Source: an uncultured Bacteroidales bacterium | GTDB lineage: Bacteria; Bacteroidota; Bacteroidia; Bacteroidales; Bacteroidaceae | Direction of reading: 5' to 3' | Assembly: GCA_902801325.1 (NCBI GenBank) | Contig: CADCHQ010000010.1 | Coordinates: 139,164-203,163 of the forward strand | Length of the DNA stretch: 64,000 nt | In this document: positions 1 through 12,216 of the stretch, in pieces | Layout of the letters: every line of letters begins with the position of its first letter | Position numbering within the stretch: position 1 is the stretch's first letter | Position numbers and translations under genes: made by a program | Notes under the pieces: model-generated | Seen by the model: the letters and a program-made list of their open reading frames with translations, nothing else | Databases searched by the model: none | What the model was told of the DNA's origin: nothing

Positions 1-114
1 GCCAAGATTTTTATCGCTGATGGCGCAAGGCATCGTATAGCGGTAAGCTCGGCGAAGCAAAGCGAAGCCAAGATTTTTATCGCTGATGGCGCAAGGCATT
101 GTATAGCGGCCTGA
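1..114 (+). repeat. Two-copy 66-bp tandem repeat at the left edge, open in frame 1
   Basis: A 43-base sequence beginning GCCAAGATTTTTATCGC at 1-43 recurs at 67-109 with one mismatch, giving a period of 66 bases, a multiple of three. Frame 1 is open from the first base to a TGA at 112-114 and encodes a 22-residue repeat (AKIFIADGARH...) about 1.7 times. It may be the C-terminal tail of a gene entering from the left, or a dispersed noncoding repeat that happens to be open. Nothing in the window resolves which. The linker between copies contains GGCGAAGCAAAGCGAAGCC, a composition seen in other intergenic scraps here. Confidence 0.6.
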
Positions 115-207
115 GGCCTAATTAAGAAAGCAAAATGAAAAAAGGATTTATTCTTTGATTAATATTCGATAATTAAGAGAATAGTAATTGCTTTATAATG
201 TGTGTGT

Positions 208-249
208 GAAGGCTAGGACGCCGTGATGGCGCGCTAGCCTTCGTTTTTT
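208..249 (+). terminator. Strong bipartite terminator hairpin
   Basis: GAAGGCTAG at 208-216 pairs with CTAGCCTTC at 234-242. Inside it CGCC at 219-222 pairs with GGCG at 228-231. A run of six T follows at 244-249. This would end a plus-strand transcript coming from the left edge. The rest of the gene-free stretch 115-494 shows nothing further that I can name. Confidence 0.75.
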
Positions 250-423
250 ATATGAAATAATGCATGGCTTTTCTTGTCCGTTTAGGACAGCTCCTACATA
301 TTTGTTAAGAAATAATGAGCGAGGCTAGAACCATTAAATAGTCGGATTATATACATCACTCTTGTGACACGATTTATACCATCTTTTATAGGTATACTTT
401 TGAGCCTTTTTCTACAGAACAAA

Positions 424-451
424 GAATCGGGAGGTTTTGGCCTCCCGATTC
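424..451 (-). terminator. Terminator hairpin after the GH95 gene
   Basis: GAATCGGGAGG at 424-434 and CCTCCCGATTC at 441-451 form a perfect 11-bp stem with a 6-base loop. It lies about 45 bases past the GH95 stop. Read on the minus strand it is followed by a T-rich tract (TTTGTTCTGT), so it probably ends the GH95 transcript. Confidence 0.65.
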
Positions 452-494
452 GCTATTAGTTGCAAACCTTGCACCTTACTTCCAAAAGAGATTA

Positions 495-2951
495 TTAGAG
501 ACGTCCGATAACGGCCTTTTGTTGCCCGGTTTTTGTCTTCACCTGCCACTGCTTTTTCCCGTGGCGGAGCGTAAGTCGTCCTGCGTCTTTTGTGTCAATT
601 GACCTAAGGTCGTGGACAATGAGGCGTGTCAACTGTCCGTCCCTCCATGCGAGGTCTAGCTCATAGCCTCCACGGATGCGTACGCCTTGCACTTGTCCTT
701 CCTTTTTCCATGCTTGGGGCAGTGCAGGAAGCAGTTGGACGGTCGCTTGCAGACCATTGCTGAGCGTACTCTGCACTAGCATTTCCATCACACCGGCACA
801 TCCGCCAAAGTTTCCGTCGATTTGGAAGGGAGAGTGAGCATCGAGCAGGTTCGGATAGGTGCCTCCCCCGCGACGACGGTCGGGACCACGGTACTCGTCG
901 GGTGAGACATAGTTGAGTAACACGCGGTAGATGTGGTAGGCCATTTCTGCCTCCCTGAGTCTGGCTTGCAGGTTGACACGCCACCCAGTGCTCCATCCCG
1001 TGGTCTTGTCACCCTTGATTTCAAGTGCGCGTTTGCAGGTTGCTGCGAGTTCAGGCGTTTGCTCCACCGTGATGTGGTGGCCGGGATATAGTCCGAATAG
1101 GTGCGACTGATGGCGGTGTGTGGGATCTGTGTCCTCCCAGTCGTGGTACCACTCTTGCAGATTTCCCTTTTTCCCAATACGATAGGGTAGTAGTCGACTC
1201 AGCGCCTTATCCAGTTTGTCGGTATATTCCTTCGGCTCTCCCAGTAGACGAGCAGCTTGACTGGTGTTGGTTAGACACTCACGCACCATGGCGATGTCGG
1301 CAAATCCTCCGTAGAGAGTGCGTCCGGCATATCCGTCGGTGGTGCGGAACATGTTCTCAGGCGAGGTGGCAGGTGCAGTCATAAGGTAACCGTCGTGCTC
1401 AACGAGCCATCCTAGACAGAAGTCGGCGGCACCACGAAGCGCGGGCCAAACCTCGCGCAGATAATCGAGGTCCATCGTGAAGGCATAGTGCTCCCACAGG
1501 TGGGTGCTAATCCATGCTCCACCCATGTTCCAGTTTGCCCACGAGGGGTCACCTTCGTGTTCACCCACAGGACAGGTCATGGCCCAGATGTCGGTGTTGT
1601 GTGCGAGGCACCATCCCTGCTCGACACCGTAGTAGGCCTTGGCAGTTTCATTTCCCGTTCTAGGGAGTTTCTGGATGAAGCCTATCAGGGCATTGTTCAT
1701 CTCCGTCAGTCCGGCAGGTAGGGCAGGCCAGTAGTTTTCCTCTACATTAATGTTGCTGGTGTAGTTGCATGACCAAGGCGGAAGCATCTTCTCGTTCCAC
1801 AGTCCTTGCAGATTGGCGGGAACAGCCTCGGTGCGCGAGCAACTGATGAGCAGATAGCGCCCATAGTTGAAGTAAAGTTCCTCAAGGTCGGGGTTCGTTT
1901 CATTCTTATCCGTGTAGTCACGCAGTTGTTGTTCGGTTGTCTTCTCCCTAATGCCCTGGGCTGTAGTCCCTAATTCGAGGTTGATGCGTTTGTAGAATTG
2001 CTGGTAGTCCTCCGTATGCCGGGCGAGCAAGTTCTCATAGGATTTCTCTGCCGCCTTGTCAATTCGGTTGCGCACTATACGCTTATAGTCGCGTCCCTCT
2101 TTCACAGGGTCTTTCTCTGCACCATTGAAACTGGTGACGTTGGCGATGAGAATGACGACCTCTGTGGCATTGGAGACTTGCAGTTCGTCGCCGTTCACAG
2201 CCTCTACTTGTCCATCCTTCGGTATCACGCGAACGATGGTTCGGAAGTGAATGCCTCGGTTGCTGTCGTACTGGAAACTCTCCATGCCAGCAGTGTATGT
2301 GGGTTTGCTGGTCCATGCGGCATATCCGTCGGTAACAAGTTCTCCCGCATTGCCCTGCAGCGTTTCGGCTGTTGTCTGGTGGGGCAACTGACAGTGGTAA
2401 CTCAGCCGTTGGGCGAAGGGTTGTCCGTTGGTTGCACGCAGTCGTACCACGATGACGGAGTCGGGTGCTGAGGCAAAGTATTGTCTGTCGCATCCTTTAT
2501 AGCTTACGGTGGCCAATGCCCGTTCGATGTCGAGTGTCCTCTGGTAATCTTCGGTAGAAGCCATTGAACCTATGGTGCGGAACGACAGCGTGCCTAATGG
2601 CTGGTAGTTCTGTGAATAATGGCCTTGCACAGCATGTTGCAAGCGGTCGGCTTCCTTGTAGTCCTCACGGAACAAGGCTTCGCGAATGCCGTCAATGGCT
2701 TTGTAGGCTTCAGGGGAGAAGACCTTGAGGTCGGGTTCCCCTGTCCATAGGGTGATGTCGTTCAGAGATAGTTTTTCCTCTTCTGTACGACCATATACCA
2801 TAGCGCCCATGGTTCCGTTGCCGATGGGCAGGGCTTCCTCGAAGTATGTCGCAGGGCGGTCGTAATGGAGCAATGCCGATTGTGCTCGCCCCTCGCTTGC
2901 AAAAGCGGCAAGCAGCAGGAGTGTGCTCAGTGTTTTCCTTAGGTTTGTCAT
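495..2951 (-). CDS. GH95 family alpha-L-fucosidase (or alpha-L-galactosidase)
   Basis: An 818-residue secreted glycosidase, probably periplasmic, that removes terminal alpha-1,2-linked L-fucose (some family members act on L-galactose). Residues 1-23 form a signal peptide ending in RAQ. The N-terminal beta domain opens with the family hallmark NGTMGAMVYGR. The (alpha/alpha)6 catalytic domain carries the positions known from family structures: Asn400 and Asn402 in NINVEENYWP, Glu532 in SPENMF and Asp712 in FQIDGNFGG. Length is normal for the family. It lies 7 bases downstream of a small secreted protein gene, so the two are probably cotranscribed. With the GH2 galactosidase upstream it suggests host mucin or fucosylated plant glycan as substrate. 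Family assignment is firm; the substrate is inference. Confidence 0.93.
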   Translation of the reverse strand: MTNLRKTLSTLLLLAAFASEGRAQSALLHYDRPATYFEEALPIGNGTMGAMVYGRTEEEKLSLNDITLWTGEPDLKVFSPEAYKAIDGIREALFREDYKEADRLQHAVQGHYSQNYQPLGTLSFRTIGSMASTEDYQRTLDIERALATVSYKGCDRQYFASAPDSVIVVRLRATNGQPFAQRLSYHCQLPHQTTAETLQGNAGELVTDGYAAWTSKPTYTAGMESFQYDSNRGIHFRTIVRVIPKDGQVEAVNGDELQVSNATEVVILIANVTSFNGAEKDPVKEGRDYKRIVRNRIDKAAEKSYENLLARHTEDYQQFYKRINLELGTTAQGIREKTTEQQLRDYTDKNETNPDLEELYFNYGRYLLISCSRTEAVPANLQGLWNEKMLPPWSCNYTSNINVEENYWPALPAGLTEMNNALIGFIQKLPRTGNETAKAYYGVEQGWCLAHNTDIWAMTCPVGEHEGDPSWANWNMGGAWISTHLWEHYAFTMDLDYLREVWPALRGAADFCLGWLVEHDGYLMTAPATSPENMFRTTDGYAGRTLYGGFADIAMVRECLTNTSQAARLLGEPKEYTDKLDKALSRLLPYRIGKKGNLQEWYHDWEDTDPTHRHQSHLFGLYPGHHITVEQTPELAATCKRALEIKGDKTTGWSTGWRVNLQARLREAEMAYHIYRVLLNYVSPDEYRGPDRRRGGGTYPNLLDAHSPFQIDGNFGGCAGVMEMLVQSTLSNGLQATVQLLPALPQAWKKEGQVQGVRIRGGYELDLAWRDGQLTRLIVHDLRSIDTKDAGRLTLRHGKKQWQVKTKTGQQKAVIGRL

Positions 2952-2958
2952 GTAATGA

Positions 2959-3546
2959 TTATTTGTTTTCTTGCTTTATCAGGGTCAGGCGGAAGGGAGT
3001 GTCCTTATCCATCTTGCCTGAAAGATATTTGCCATCGTCGGAAAGCCGTAGTGTATCGACTTCTTTGTCATCTTTGACGATGATGAGGTTCCCCTTTCTT
3101 TCGTAAGAAGCCTTTTCGGATGGTGCGACTGCCATGGCGACCTTCATCATTTTGCGCTTGGCCCAAGGTATGCCGGCTTTCTTCATAACCTCGTCATCTA
3201 TCTTCATGTCAGCCTTCATCACCATTGTTTTCTCGTCCTTAAACGTAATGGTGACGGCGGTCTTCATTCCATCTTTCAAGGCTTTCATCATTTTTTGTGC
3301 CTCTTCCACCTTCTTGTTGAGTTCGGCCAGTTCTTCGGCTGTCAGTTTGCGCCCTTTCTGTTCTTCGGCTTTCTTGATGGCCTTGTCAACATCTTTTTTC
3401 ATGTCTTTGTTGGCATCGGCGGTTAATTCTTTCATCGTGTCGGCTAGGATGTTGGGGTGGTGATATACACGTCCCACCAGGCTCGTTTGTGCTTGTGTGC
3501 CTACTGCTGCCAGCAGGAGAAGGGCGATGAAAACTGATTTCTTCAT
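2959..3546 (-). CDS. Small secreted protein of unknown function
   Basis: A 195-residue protein. I do not recognise the family. The start is placed at ATG 3546 (MKKSVFIALLLLAAVGTQAQ), which gives a clean signal peptide. The upstream in-frame ATG at 3618 lies inside the -7 promoter box, so it cannot be used from that promoter. Residues about 40-90 are a charged, Lys/Glu-rich helical stretch that looks like a coiled coil. The C-terminal half (about 90-190) alternates beta-like segments such as MVMKADMKIDDEVM and LIIVKDDKEVDTLRLSDDGKYL, resembling a small lipid- or ligand-binding beta barrel. It is followed by GH95 after 7 bases. A periplasmic accessory role is possible but unproven. Confidence 0.7.
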   Translation of the reverse strand: MKKSVFIALLLLAAVGTQAQTSLVGRVYHHPNILADTMKELTADANKDMKKDVDKAIKKAEEQKGRKLTAEELAELNKKVEEAQKMMKALKDGMKTAVTITFKDEKTMVMKADMKIDDEVMKKAGIPWAKRKMMKVAMAVAPSEKASYERKGNLIIVKDDKEVDTLRLSDDGKYLSGKMDKDTPFRLTLIKQENK

Positions 3547-3615
3547 ATAGCTTATTCGTTGTTTCTTGTTTGACCTATATTGATGTCCTTCCCCTTCGTA
3601 AGGGATTGTTGGATG

Positions 3616-3623
3616 CAAAGTTA
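3616..3623 (-). promoter_or_regulatory. -7 promoter box TAACTTTG
   Basis: CAAAGTTA on the plus strand reads TAACTTTG on the minus strand and matches the Bacteroidales TAnnTTTG box. Transcription would begin near 3609, about 60 bases before the ATG at 3546, serving the small secreted protein and GH95. Confidence 0.55.
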
Positions 3624-3657
3624 CGGATAATTCTGCGTCCGTGCAAGCAATCTGTCA

Positions 3658-4594
3658 CTATTTGCTTCGGATGGCGTGCAGGTAGGCCAGCAGGGCCATC
3701 TTCCCTCGCATGGTTTCTCGGGGGGTGAACTCACCGTTGACCCAGAAGTAGCGTTGGTTGAAGTACGACTCTTGCCTTGGCCATCCGCCAGTGTCCCAGG
3801 AAGGGTAGCATTGGTTGAGCAGAATGCGCGCATCGCCACCGTTACCTTTGGTCCAGGTCTCTGTACCGTTGAAGGGCGTCTGTCCTGGATGCACCTCTGG
3901 TGCTCCGTCATTGCGCCCTGTGTTGTACTCTCGCGCATGCCAGCGCACGCTGGACAGAAGATTATGGAAGAGCTTGGGGTAGTGCCTTGTGTGTGGACAA
4001 GTGAGATAGGCCGCTGCCGCCCATCCACTGGTAGAGGTCGGCCGCATGCAGAGCCTCCGTAGGGGAGTAGCCGATGATGTTCACGTGCAATGCCTCTGAG
4101 ACACTATTCCAGACATCGAAGCGGACAGTAGCTGTTTTCGTGTCGGCCCCTATGTTTCGGGGCAGAGTTACTGTATAACTTCGTCCTTGACTCATAGGCT
4201 TTGGCAGCCGCAGGAATAGCCAGTGGTCAAGTTCGCTCTTCAGTTCGTGGTTCGTGTTCATTGGTTTCGACTTGCGCCAAACGGCGGTGGGACGTTGCCT
4301 ACCATATCGTTTGTCGTCGCTCGAGGTTATGCGCCATCCCGAGGCTGTTTGTGCGCGGTCGGTGCGCAGCCGTTGACCGAAGGAGAGCAACGTGTCGTCG
4401 CCCTCCACAAAGTAGTGGGCCAGATAGGCGCTGCGCCCCGTCCCGTCATCACGATAGCGCACCTCGCCGTCGCGCAGGTGCAGCATGAGTGTACTTTCGT
4501 CGATGACGTACAGTCCCATCACTCTTGTGGCACTCAGGGGCAAGGCAGAAAGCAGGAAAAGGAACAATAGGGTAGGGAGCAGGTAGCGGTTCAT
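3658..4594 (-). pseudogene. Remnant of a secreted glycosidase: N- and C-terminal pieces joined out of frame
   Basis: The 5' piece (from ATG 4594, MNRYLLPTLLFLF signal peptide) encodes about 210 residues. It resembles the Ig-like N-terminal part of GH9-type cellulases, including HVNIIGYSPTEALHAADLYQWMG, where the family continues DLYQW into the catalytic domain. That frame ends at 3962. From about 4040 to 3658 another frame encodes a plausible C-terminus (DARILLNQCYPSWDTGGWPRQE, ending in LLAYLHAIRSK). The frames overlap by about 85 bases, and the several hundred residues expected between them are missing. I read this as an internal deletion plus frameshift, so no active enzyme is made. The exact family is uncertain. 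Confidence 0.6.
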
Positions 4595-4631
4595 AGTGAC
4601 AGTCGTTAGGCGCTGAATGGTATTCACGGTT

Positions 4632-4639
4632 CAAAGTTA
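4632..4639 (-). promoter_or_regulatory. -7 promoter box TAACTTTG
   Basis: CAAAGTTA here reads TAACTTTG on the minus strand, about 38 bases before the start of the broken glycosidase. The remnant therefore probably still has its own promoter. Confidence 0.5.
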
Positions 4640-4642
4640 CAA

Positions 4643-4677
4643 AATAATCCCTCCACCACAAAGGCAGAGGGACTATT
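4643..4677 (-). terminator. Terminator after the metallopeptidase gene
   Basis: AATAATCCCTC at 4643-4653 pairs with GAGGGACTATT at 4667-4677 (one G-U type mismatch). On the minus strand the second arm runs into TTATTTTGT. It lies 30 bases past the metallopeptidase stop. Confidence 0.6.
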
Positions 4678-4706
4678 ATTAAGAGGAAAGATCTTTCTGA
4701 TAAATT

Positions 4707-7700
4707 TTAGCGAACGACAACCTTGCGTCCCCCCACGATGTAGATGCCATGGGGCAGTCCTTCGAGTGAAGTCGAACTATGACGCACGACTTGGCCCGTT
4801 ATGGAATAGACGTTATTGTCATTCTCCTTCATTTGTTTTCCATCGCCAATAGCTTCAATACCAGTGGGAAACGTATTGTTGTTGGTCTGTCCATAGACAT
4901 TCGTCTGGTAGAACTTAACGCGGTAGGGCCACTGTTCTGCCGTACTCTCTACCCAGTTCGTCAGGTTGCGTGTCCAGTAGGTTGTTGGGGCGCCGCTCAC
5001 AACCAGCCATACGTGACTGCAACCGCCTGGGCAGTCGAAGGCAATGGTACAATCAGGTGAGTTGTAGGTGGCATGCGTTATGTCGCTGTAGACACGCGTA
5101 CCATCGCTCTTGAATGCTACGAAACCTATGCGCCATCCCGCGCGCGTAGTATTGTAAGCGGTATAGCCATCGGCTCCTGCCTTGCCCTCGAACTCCACGT
5201 AGATGGTCTTGTCCTTTGCGGGGGCATTCAGGCGAATGGCGTTGTTTCCCCAGTTTTCTATGCAGTCCTTCTTCTCAGGCCACCAGAAGGAGTCGGTGTC
5301 CTTAGTCAGTGACGTCTGGCTGCGCCAACTGGCCTTACCTTCGGCTATGGAACGAATGGGGTCAAGGTCGAAGGTGGTCATGCGTGCGCCCCACTCCCAC
5401 ATTTCGTCTCCCAACTGACTGACCTTCTGGGCCGTGGTGCCCGTCATGCGGGTACGCATGTAGGTTTCAAAGGGGTCTTCGGGGTCTTTGCAGTCGTTCC
5501 AGAGGCGACCCACAGCGTCCCATCCATGCTTATGTACGAACCAGTCCTGTATGAAGAAGTTCTCATAGCGCAGGTAACCCGCAAGCGGATGGCGGTGCAT
5601 GCCGTTGAGCGAGTTCCAAAGCCATTCGTTGTCGTTGAGCAGTTTGTTGGGATAATAGACGTATGCCATCCACTGGGCACACATCTCCCAGAAGGGGTTC
5701 TGGGTGGATTCGTGCCAGTTGTACATCCATCCGTTCCAGTCTCCTTTGTCGCAATGAACCTGATACTGGAAGCAATGGCCAATTTCGTGTGCCACGGTCT
5801 GCCCGCCTCGTGAGGTATAGGCCCAGCGAGATAGTGAGAGCATGCCTATTTGGTTGTCGATGCCGCTGCCTTCGGCTTTCCATTCGCTCGTCGAGAAGAG
5901 TCGGATAATCATCTTGTAGGTGTCGCTCTTTGACTTGCCTTGATTGATGGTGATGAACCCAAGTTTGTCGGCATACATTTCGAAGATTTTGTCTGCAGTC
6001 TCTAATATACCTGGCACAGCACTTGGTACTTCGTCGCCGTAGTCCTTTTCCCAGAAGAGCACCCAGTGTTTCGACTGGTAGGAACGCACGTACGACCACT
6101 GATTGTTGTTGTCCTTCAGTTTCGCGTCGCTACCACAGGCACTGCCACTGCAGTAAATCTTTTTATCTACGGTTTTGATGCGCGTGTTCAGGGTGTTTGC
6201 GGCTGATTTCAGTTGGTCGTCGGTCAGTGTGAGGTCGGCATCTTGTTCCTTGGCAGTGGCAACGGCTTCAGATAGTGCCTCCCATGCCTTTGCCTTGCGT
6301 TCCATGCCTTGCCACCATTTCAGCACCTTGTTGGCATAGGTGATGCGTTCCTCCAGTGCTGCATAGAGGGCGTGCGACGCCTCGGCACTCTCCAGCGCTT
6401 TCTGCAAGGCAGTGCGTGCCTCGGCAAGGGCGGTGACGTTGTATGTAGTATGGCCTTCTTCATCGGTGCCGGTTCCTTCTAGAGCCTTCTGTGCCGTTTC
6501 TATGGCGGCGTCAAGGGCATCGCGGACAGCTTCCTGCATCTTCAGGTTTTGGAAGGTCTGGGCGTATGTTACCAAAGCCTGCAGGGCCTCCACCATGTCG
6601 TAGATGTCGGTTTCGCCTAGGTAGTAGAGATGGAAGTCATCGACGCAAAAGTAGTTGCCCGTTGGGTTCGTGGTCTTTGCGCCCACTTCTATGGGTTCGC
6701 CCGCCTCCACGATAGAGAAATCGACGGCGTACGTCTTCATTCTTGTGACCACGGTCTGCGACAATCCGGCATAGATCCATGCGCCCGTCTGCGCCTTCCC
6801 TTGGTTCGTGGTACTGCCGCTTCCACTTTGTTGGATGTGCAGGGCATTGGCTGTCAGACGATAGCGTCCGCAAGGTAGGTTGCTGACGGTCTGGGCGAGC
6901 TGCACATCGCCAATCTTATTGCCGGTGCTGGTCCAGGCTTCCATGTAGTAGGTGCCTTGTTTCTTAGTGAATACGCTGTTGCTCTGTGTGCTCATGCCTT
7001 TGACGGTCCAGCCCGCTGTGCCGTCAACCTCGAACGAGGGGTTCACGAGGTAGGTGGCGGTACACTCAACGGGCGAAGTCTCCGAGGCATTAAGCCAGAC
7101 GAAGGTCGCAAGGACTGTCTTCAGGTTCTCATGGGCCTGCAGGACTGCGTCCATCGGAGTCTCTTCATCGTAGGCTTGCTGTGCCTGGTCGATGGCCGTT
7201 TTCAGTTCGTCGGCACCTCGCCCAGTTCCGTCGCCATACTCTTTTCGGGCTTCGGCAATCGTGGTGGCGAGTTCGGCCTTGCAGTCAGCCATGCTCTTTG
7301 CCATAATCCGGACGTAGTCGATGAGCAAGTTGGCGGAACTGCCCGAACCCGTGTTCTCGGCTGACCGATAGCCAATCTGTATCTTGCCCTGTGTCTCCTT
7401 GGTCAGGGTGAAGGTTATCTGGTCCAGTGTCCACTCCTTCGAGGGATAGCCGTTGAACGTCGAGACAACGGCATCGCCGCTCTGCGGAATCCACGATAGC
7501 AACGAATGGCCTTTGGTTGCGCTTTTCCCATTATAGGTGGGTGCCGTTATAGTGTAAACCCCGGCTGGCAACGTAATGGTTTGGCTGTAGGTCATCTCTA
7601 CGCCCCAGCCCGTTGACAGGGCGAGCGCGCCGCCTGTAGAACCTTCGTAGCCCTGCGCGGGCACTTCTCCGCCATTGAACGTCCCGGCGAAGCCGTACTC

Positions 7701-7910
7701 ATAAATGCCCGTGATGGTGTAATCGACGGTAAAGCCTTGGGTCCACCCCTTGATGGTTTTGATTTCCTTGTCCACCTTCGTCGTCTCGCCAGCCTTGTGA
7801 TGGAAGTCGCTGTCGAAGGTGTAGTTGGTGAGGTAGTCGGCAGTGACGTCGGTCTGTGCCACAGCGAACAGGACTACCCAACTGAGTAGTAAGGTCAATG
7901 TTTTTCTCAT
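4707..7910 (-). CDS. Secreted multidomain metallopeptidase (DUF6055-like, HEIGH gluzincin)
   Basis: A 1067-residue secreted protein. Residues 1-19 are a signal peptide. A beta-sandwich, carbohydrate-binding-like domain follows (about 25-205), then a helical FIVAR-like linker (about 210-270), a second galactose-binding-like domain (about 285-435, from YLVNPSFEVDGTAGW), another helical linker and a peptidase domain from about 590. The zinc motif is HEIGH at 708-712, with a likely third ligand Glu in NPFWEMCAQW downstream. A C-terminal beta module ends in GIYIVGGRKVVVR, typical of Prevotella-type secreted proteins and possibly a sorting or anchoring tail. It begins 31 bases after the GH2 stop, so it is probably in that operon. 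Enhancin/M60-like mucin proteases have a similar build, so attack on glycoproteins is a reasonable inference. The family name is from memory. Confidence 0.75.
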   Translation of the reverse strand: MRKTLTLLLSWVVLFAVAQTDVTADYLTNYTFDSDFHHKAGETTKVDKEIKTIKGWTQGFTVDYTITGIYEYGFAGTFNGGEVPAQGYEGSTGGALALSTGWGVEMTYSQTITLPAGVYTITAPTYNGKSATKGHSLLSWIPQSGDAVVSTFNGYPSKEWTLDQITFTLTKETQGKIQIGYRSAENTGSGSSANLLIDYVRIMAKSMADCKAELATTIAEARKEYGDGTGRGADELKTAIDQAQQAYDEETPMDAVLQAHENLKTVLATFVWLNASETSPVECTATYLVNPSFEVDGTAGWTVKGMSTQSNSVFTKKQGTYYMEAWTSTGNKIGDVQLAQTVSNLPCGRYRLTANALHIQQSGSGSTTNQGKAQTGAWIYAGLSQTVVTRMKTYAVDFSIVEAGEPIEVGAKTTNPTGNYFCVDDFHLYYLGETDIYDMVEALQALVTYAQTFQNLKMQEAVRDALDAAIETAQKALEGTGTDEEGHTTYNVTALAEARTALQKALESAEASHALYAALEERITYANKVLKWWQGMERKAKAWEALSEAVATAKEQDADLTLTDDQLKSAANTLNTRIKTVDKKIYCSGSACGSDAKLKDNNNQWSYVRSYQSKHWVLFWEKDYGDEVPSAVPGILETADKIFEMYADKLGFITINQGKSKSDTYKMIIRLFSTSEWKAEGSGIDNQIGMLSLSRWAYTSRGGQTVAHEIGHCFQYQVHCDKGDWNGWMYNWHESTQNPFWEMCAQWMAYVYYPNKLLNDNEWLWNSLNGMHRHPLAGYLRYENFFIQDWFVHKHGWDAVGRLWNDCKDPEDPFETYMRTRMTGTTAQKVSQLGDEMWEWGARMTTFDLDPIRSIAEGKASWRSQTSLTKDTDSFWWPEKKDCIENWGNNAIRLNAPAKDKTIYVEFEGKAGADGYTAYNTTRAGWRIGFVAFKSDGTRVYSDITHATYNSPDCTIAFDCPGGCSHVWLVVSGAPTTYWTRNLTNWVESTAEQWPYRVKFYQTNVYGQTNNNTFPTGIEAIGDGKQMKENDNNVYSITGQVVRHSSTSLEGLPHGIYIVGGRKVVVR

Positions 7911-7941
7911 CTCTTATGTTTTATTAGTTGGTTGTTGGTTC

Positions 7942-11115
<3,174 letters not shown>

Positions 11116-11195
11116 TTACCTCGGATAATGACACGGAAAGTCGATATAGTGATGAAAACTGCCCCTAAATATTGTGATTATTCATAAATAATACT

Positions 11196-11203
11196 TATCT
11201 TTG
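11196..11203 (+). promoter_or_regulatory. -7 promoter box TATCTTTG for the AraC gene
   Basis: TATCTTTG at 11196-11203 has ATTG about 20 bases upstream (11171-11174), giving a Bacteroidales -33/-7 pair with a 15-base leader before ATG 11224. Confidence 0.6.
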
Positions 11204-11223
11204 CCGCTATAGAACCTTCTGCC

Positions 11224-12063
11224 ATGTATTACGATTTCAAGTTACTCAACATAGGGTATGCGCGCCACCAGGGCGACTGGAACTTCGAGCACATATGCAG
11301 TCCCTTTTCGCGTATCTACTGGGTGACGGAGGGCAAAGGAGAAGTGACCCTCGTCGGACAGACCCAAGAACTGCTGCCGGGCGACCTTTGCCTGATACCC
11401 TCGTTCACTACTCACAGCGACCACTGCGATGGGTCATTCAGCCACTATTACATGCACTTTCTGGATGCCTCGAGACAGGTGTACGACCTCTACCACCAAA
11501 ACCAGTTCCCCCTTGTCATCCCTGCCACTGAGGTCGATGAGCGCATTATCCGCCACCTGATGGAACTGGCTCCCGACCTTATGCTGAAGGACTCCGACCC
11601 CAAGACGTATGAGACTTCGACGCGCATCCTGCAGGGAGTCAAAGCATTTCAGCAGCGTCCCGTCGCCAAGCAAATGGAAATCAACGGCTTGCTCCATATC
11701 CTGCTGTCCCACTTCTTTGCTCAGGCACGGCCGCGCACGGTGAGCGACAAGCGCATCCAGCAGGCGTTGTGGACCATCAACAACGACCTGGCGCACGTTC
11801 CTTCCCTCGACCAACTGGCAAGGGAAGCCTGCATGACAAAGGACAGTTTCATACGTCTATTCCGTCGTCAAATGAACACCACGCCCACCGACTACATCAT
11901 TCACCACCGCATCAACCAGGCTCAGTTGCTTTTTGTATCTGAACGGTGGTCGGTCAAACAGGTGGCTGCCAGCGTGGGTTATGACAACACGTCGTACTTC
12001 AGCCGTACCTTCCGCCGCATTACGGGCATTAGTCCCATGGAGTTTATTAAGCAGAACCGGTAG
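11224..12063 (+). CDS. AraC family transcriptional regulator
   Basis: 279 residues. The N-terminal half (about 1-150) is an AraC-type cupin sensor: FSRIYWVTEGKGEVTLVGQTQELLPGDLCLIP is a cupin strand pattern, followed by HYYMHFLD. The C-terminal 100 residues hold two helix-turn-helix motifs (LDQLAREACMTKDSFIRLFRR and VKQVAASVGYDNTSYFSRTFRR), with the family signature ending GISPMEFIKQNR. It is divergent from the GH2 operon with about 195 bases between starts, so it most likely activates that operon in response to a sugar. Such local pairing is common for AraC regulators. The inducer cannot be read from sequence. Confidence 0.9.
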   Translation: MYYDFKLLNIGYARHQGDWNFEHICSPFSRIYWVTEGKGEVTLVGQTQELLPGDLCLIPSFTTHSDHCDGSFSHYYMHFLDASRQVYDLYHQNQFPLVIPATEVDERIIRHLMELAPDLMLKDSDPKTYETSTRILQGVKAFQQRPVAKQMEINGLLHILLSHFFAQARPRTVSDKRIQQALWTINNDLAHVPSLDQLAREACMTKDSFIRLFRRQMNTTPTDYIIHHRINQAQLLFVSERWSVKQVAASVGYDNTSYFSRTFRRITGISPMEFIKQNR

Positions 12064-12216
12064 CCTCCCTGTTTCCATAAATACGTCTTCCTGTTCCTTC
12101 TTCCCATTCTCCCCGTTCCCTTTGACGGGTCTCCTTATATCTTACGACCAATCTCCTTAGACTTTCCTGGATAACTCCTTATTTCCATTACGAAAAGACT
12201 TAGGTTTTATATTTAT

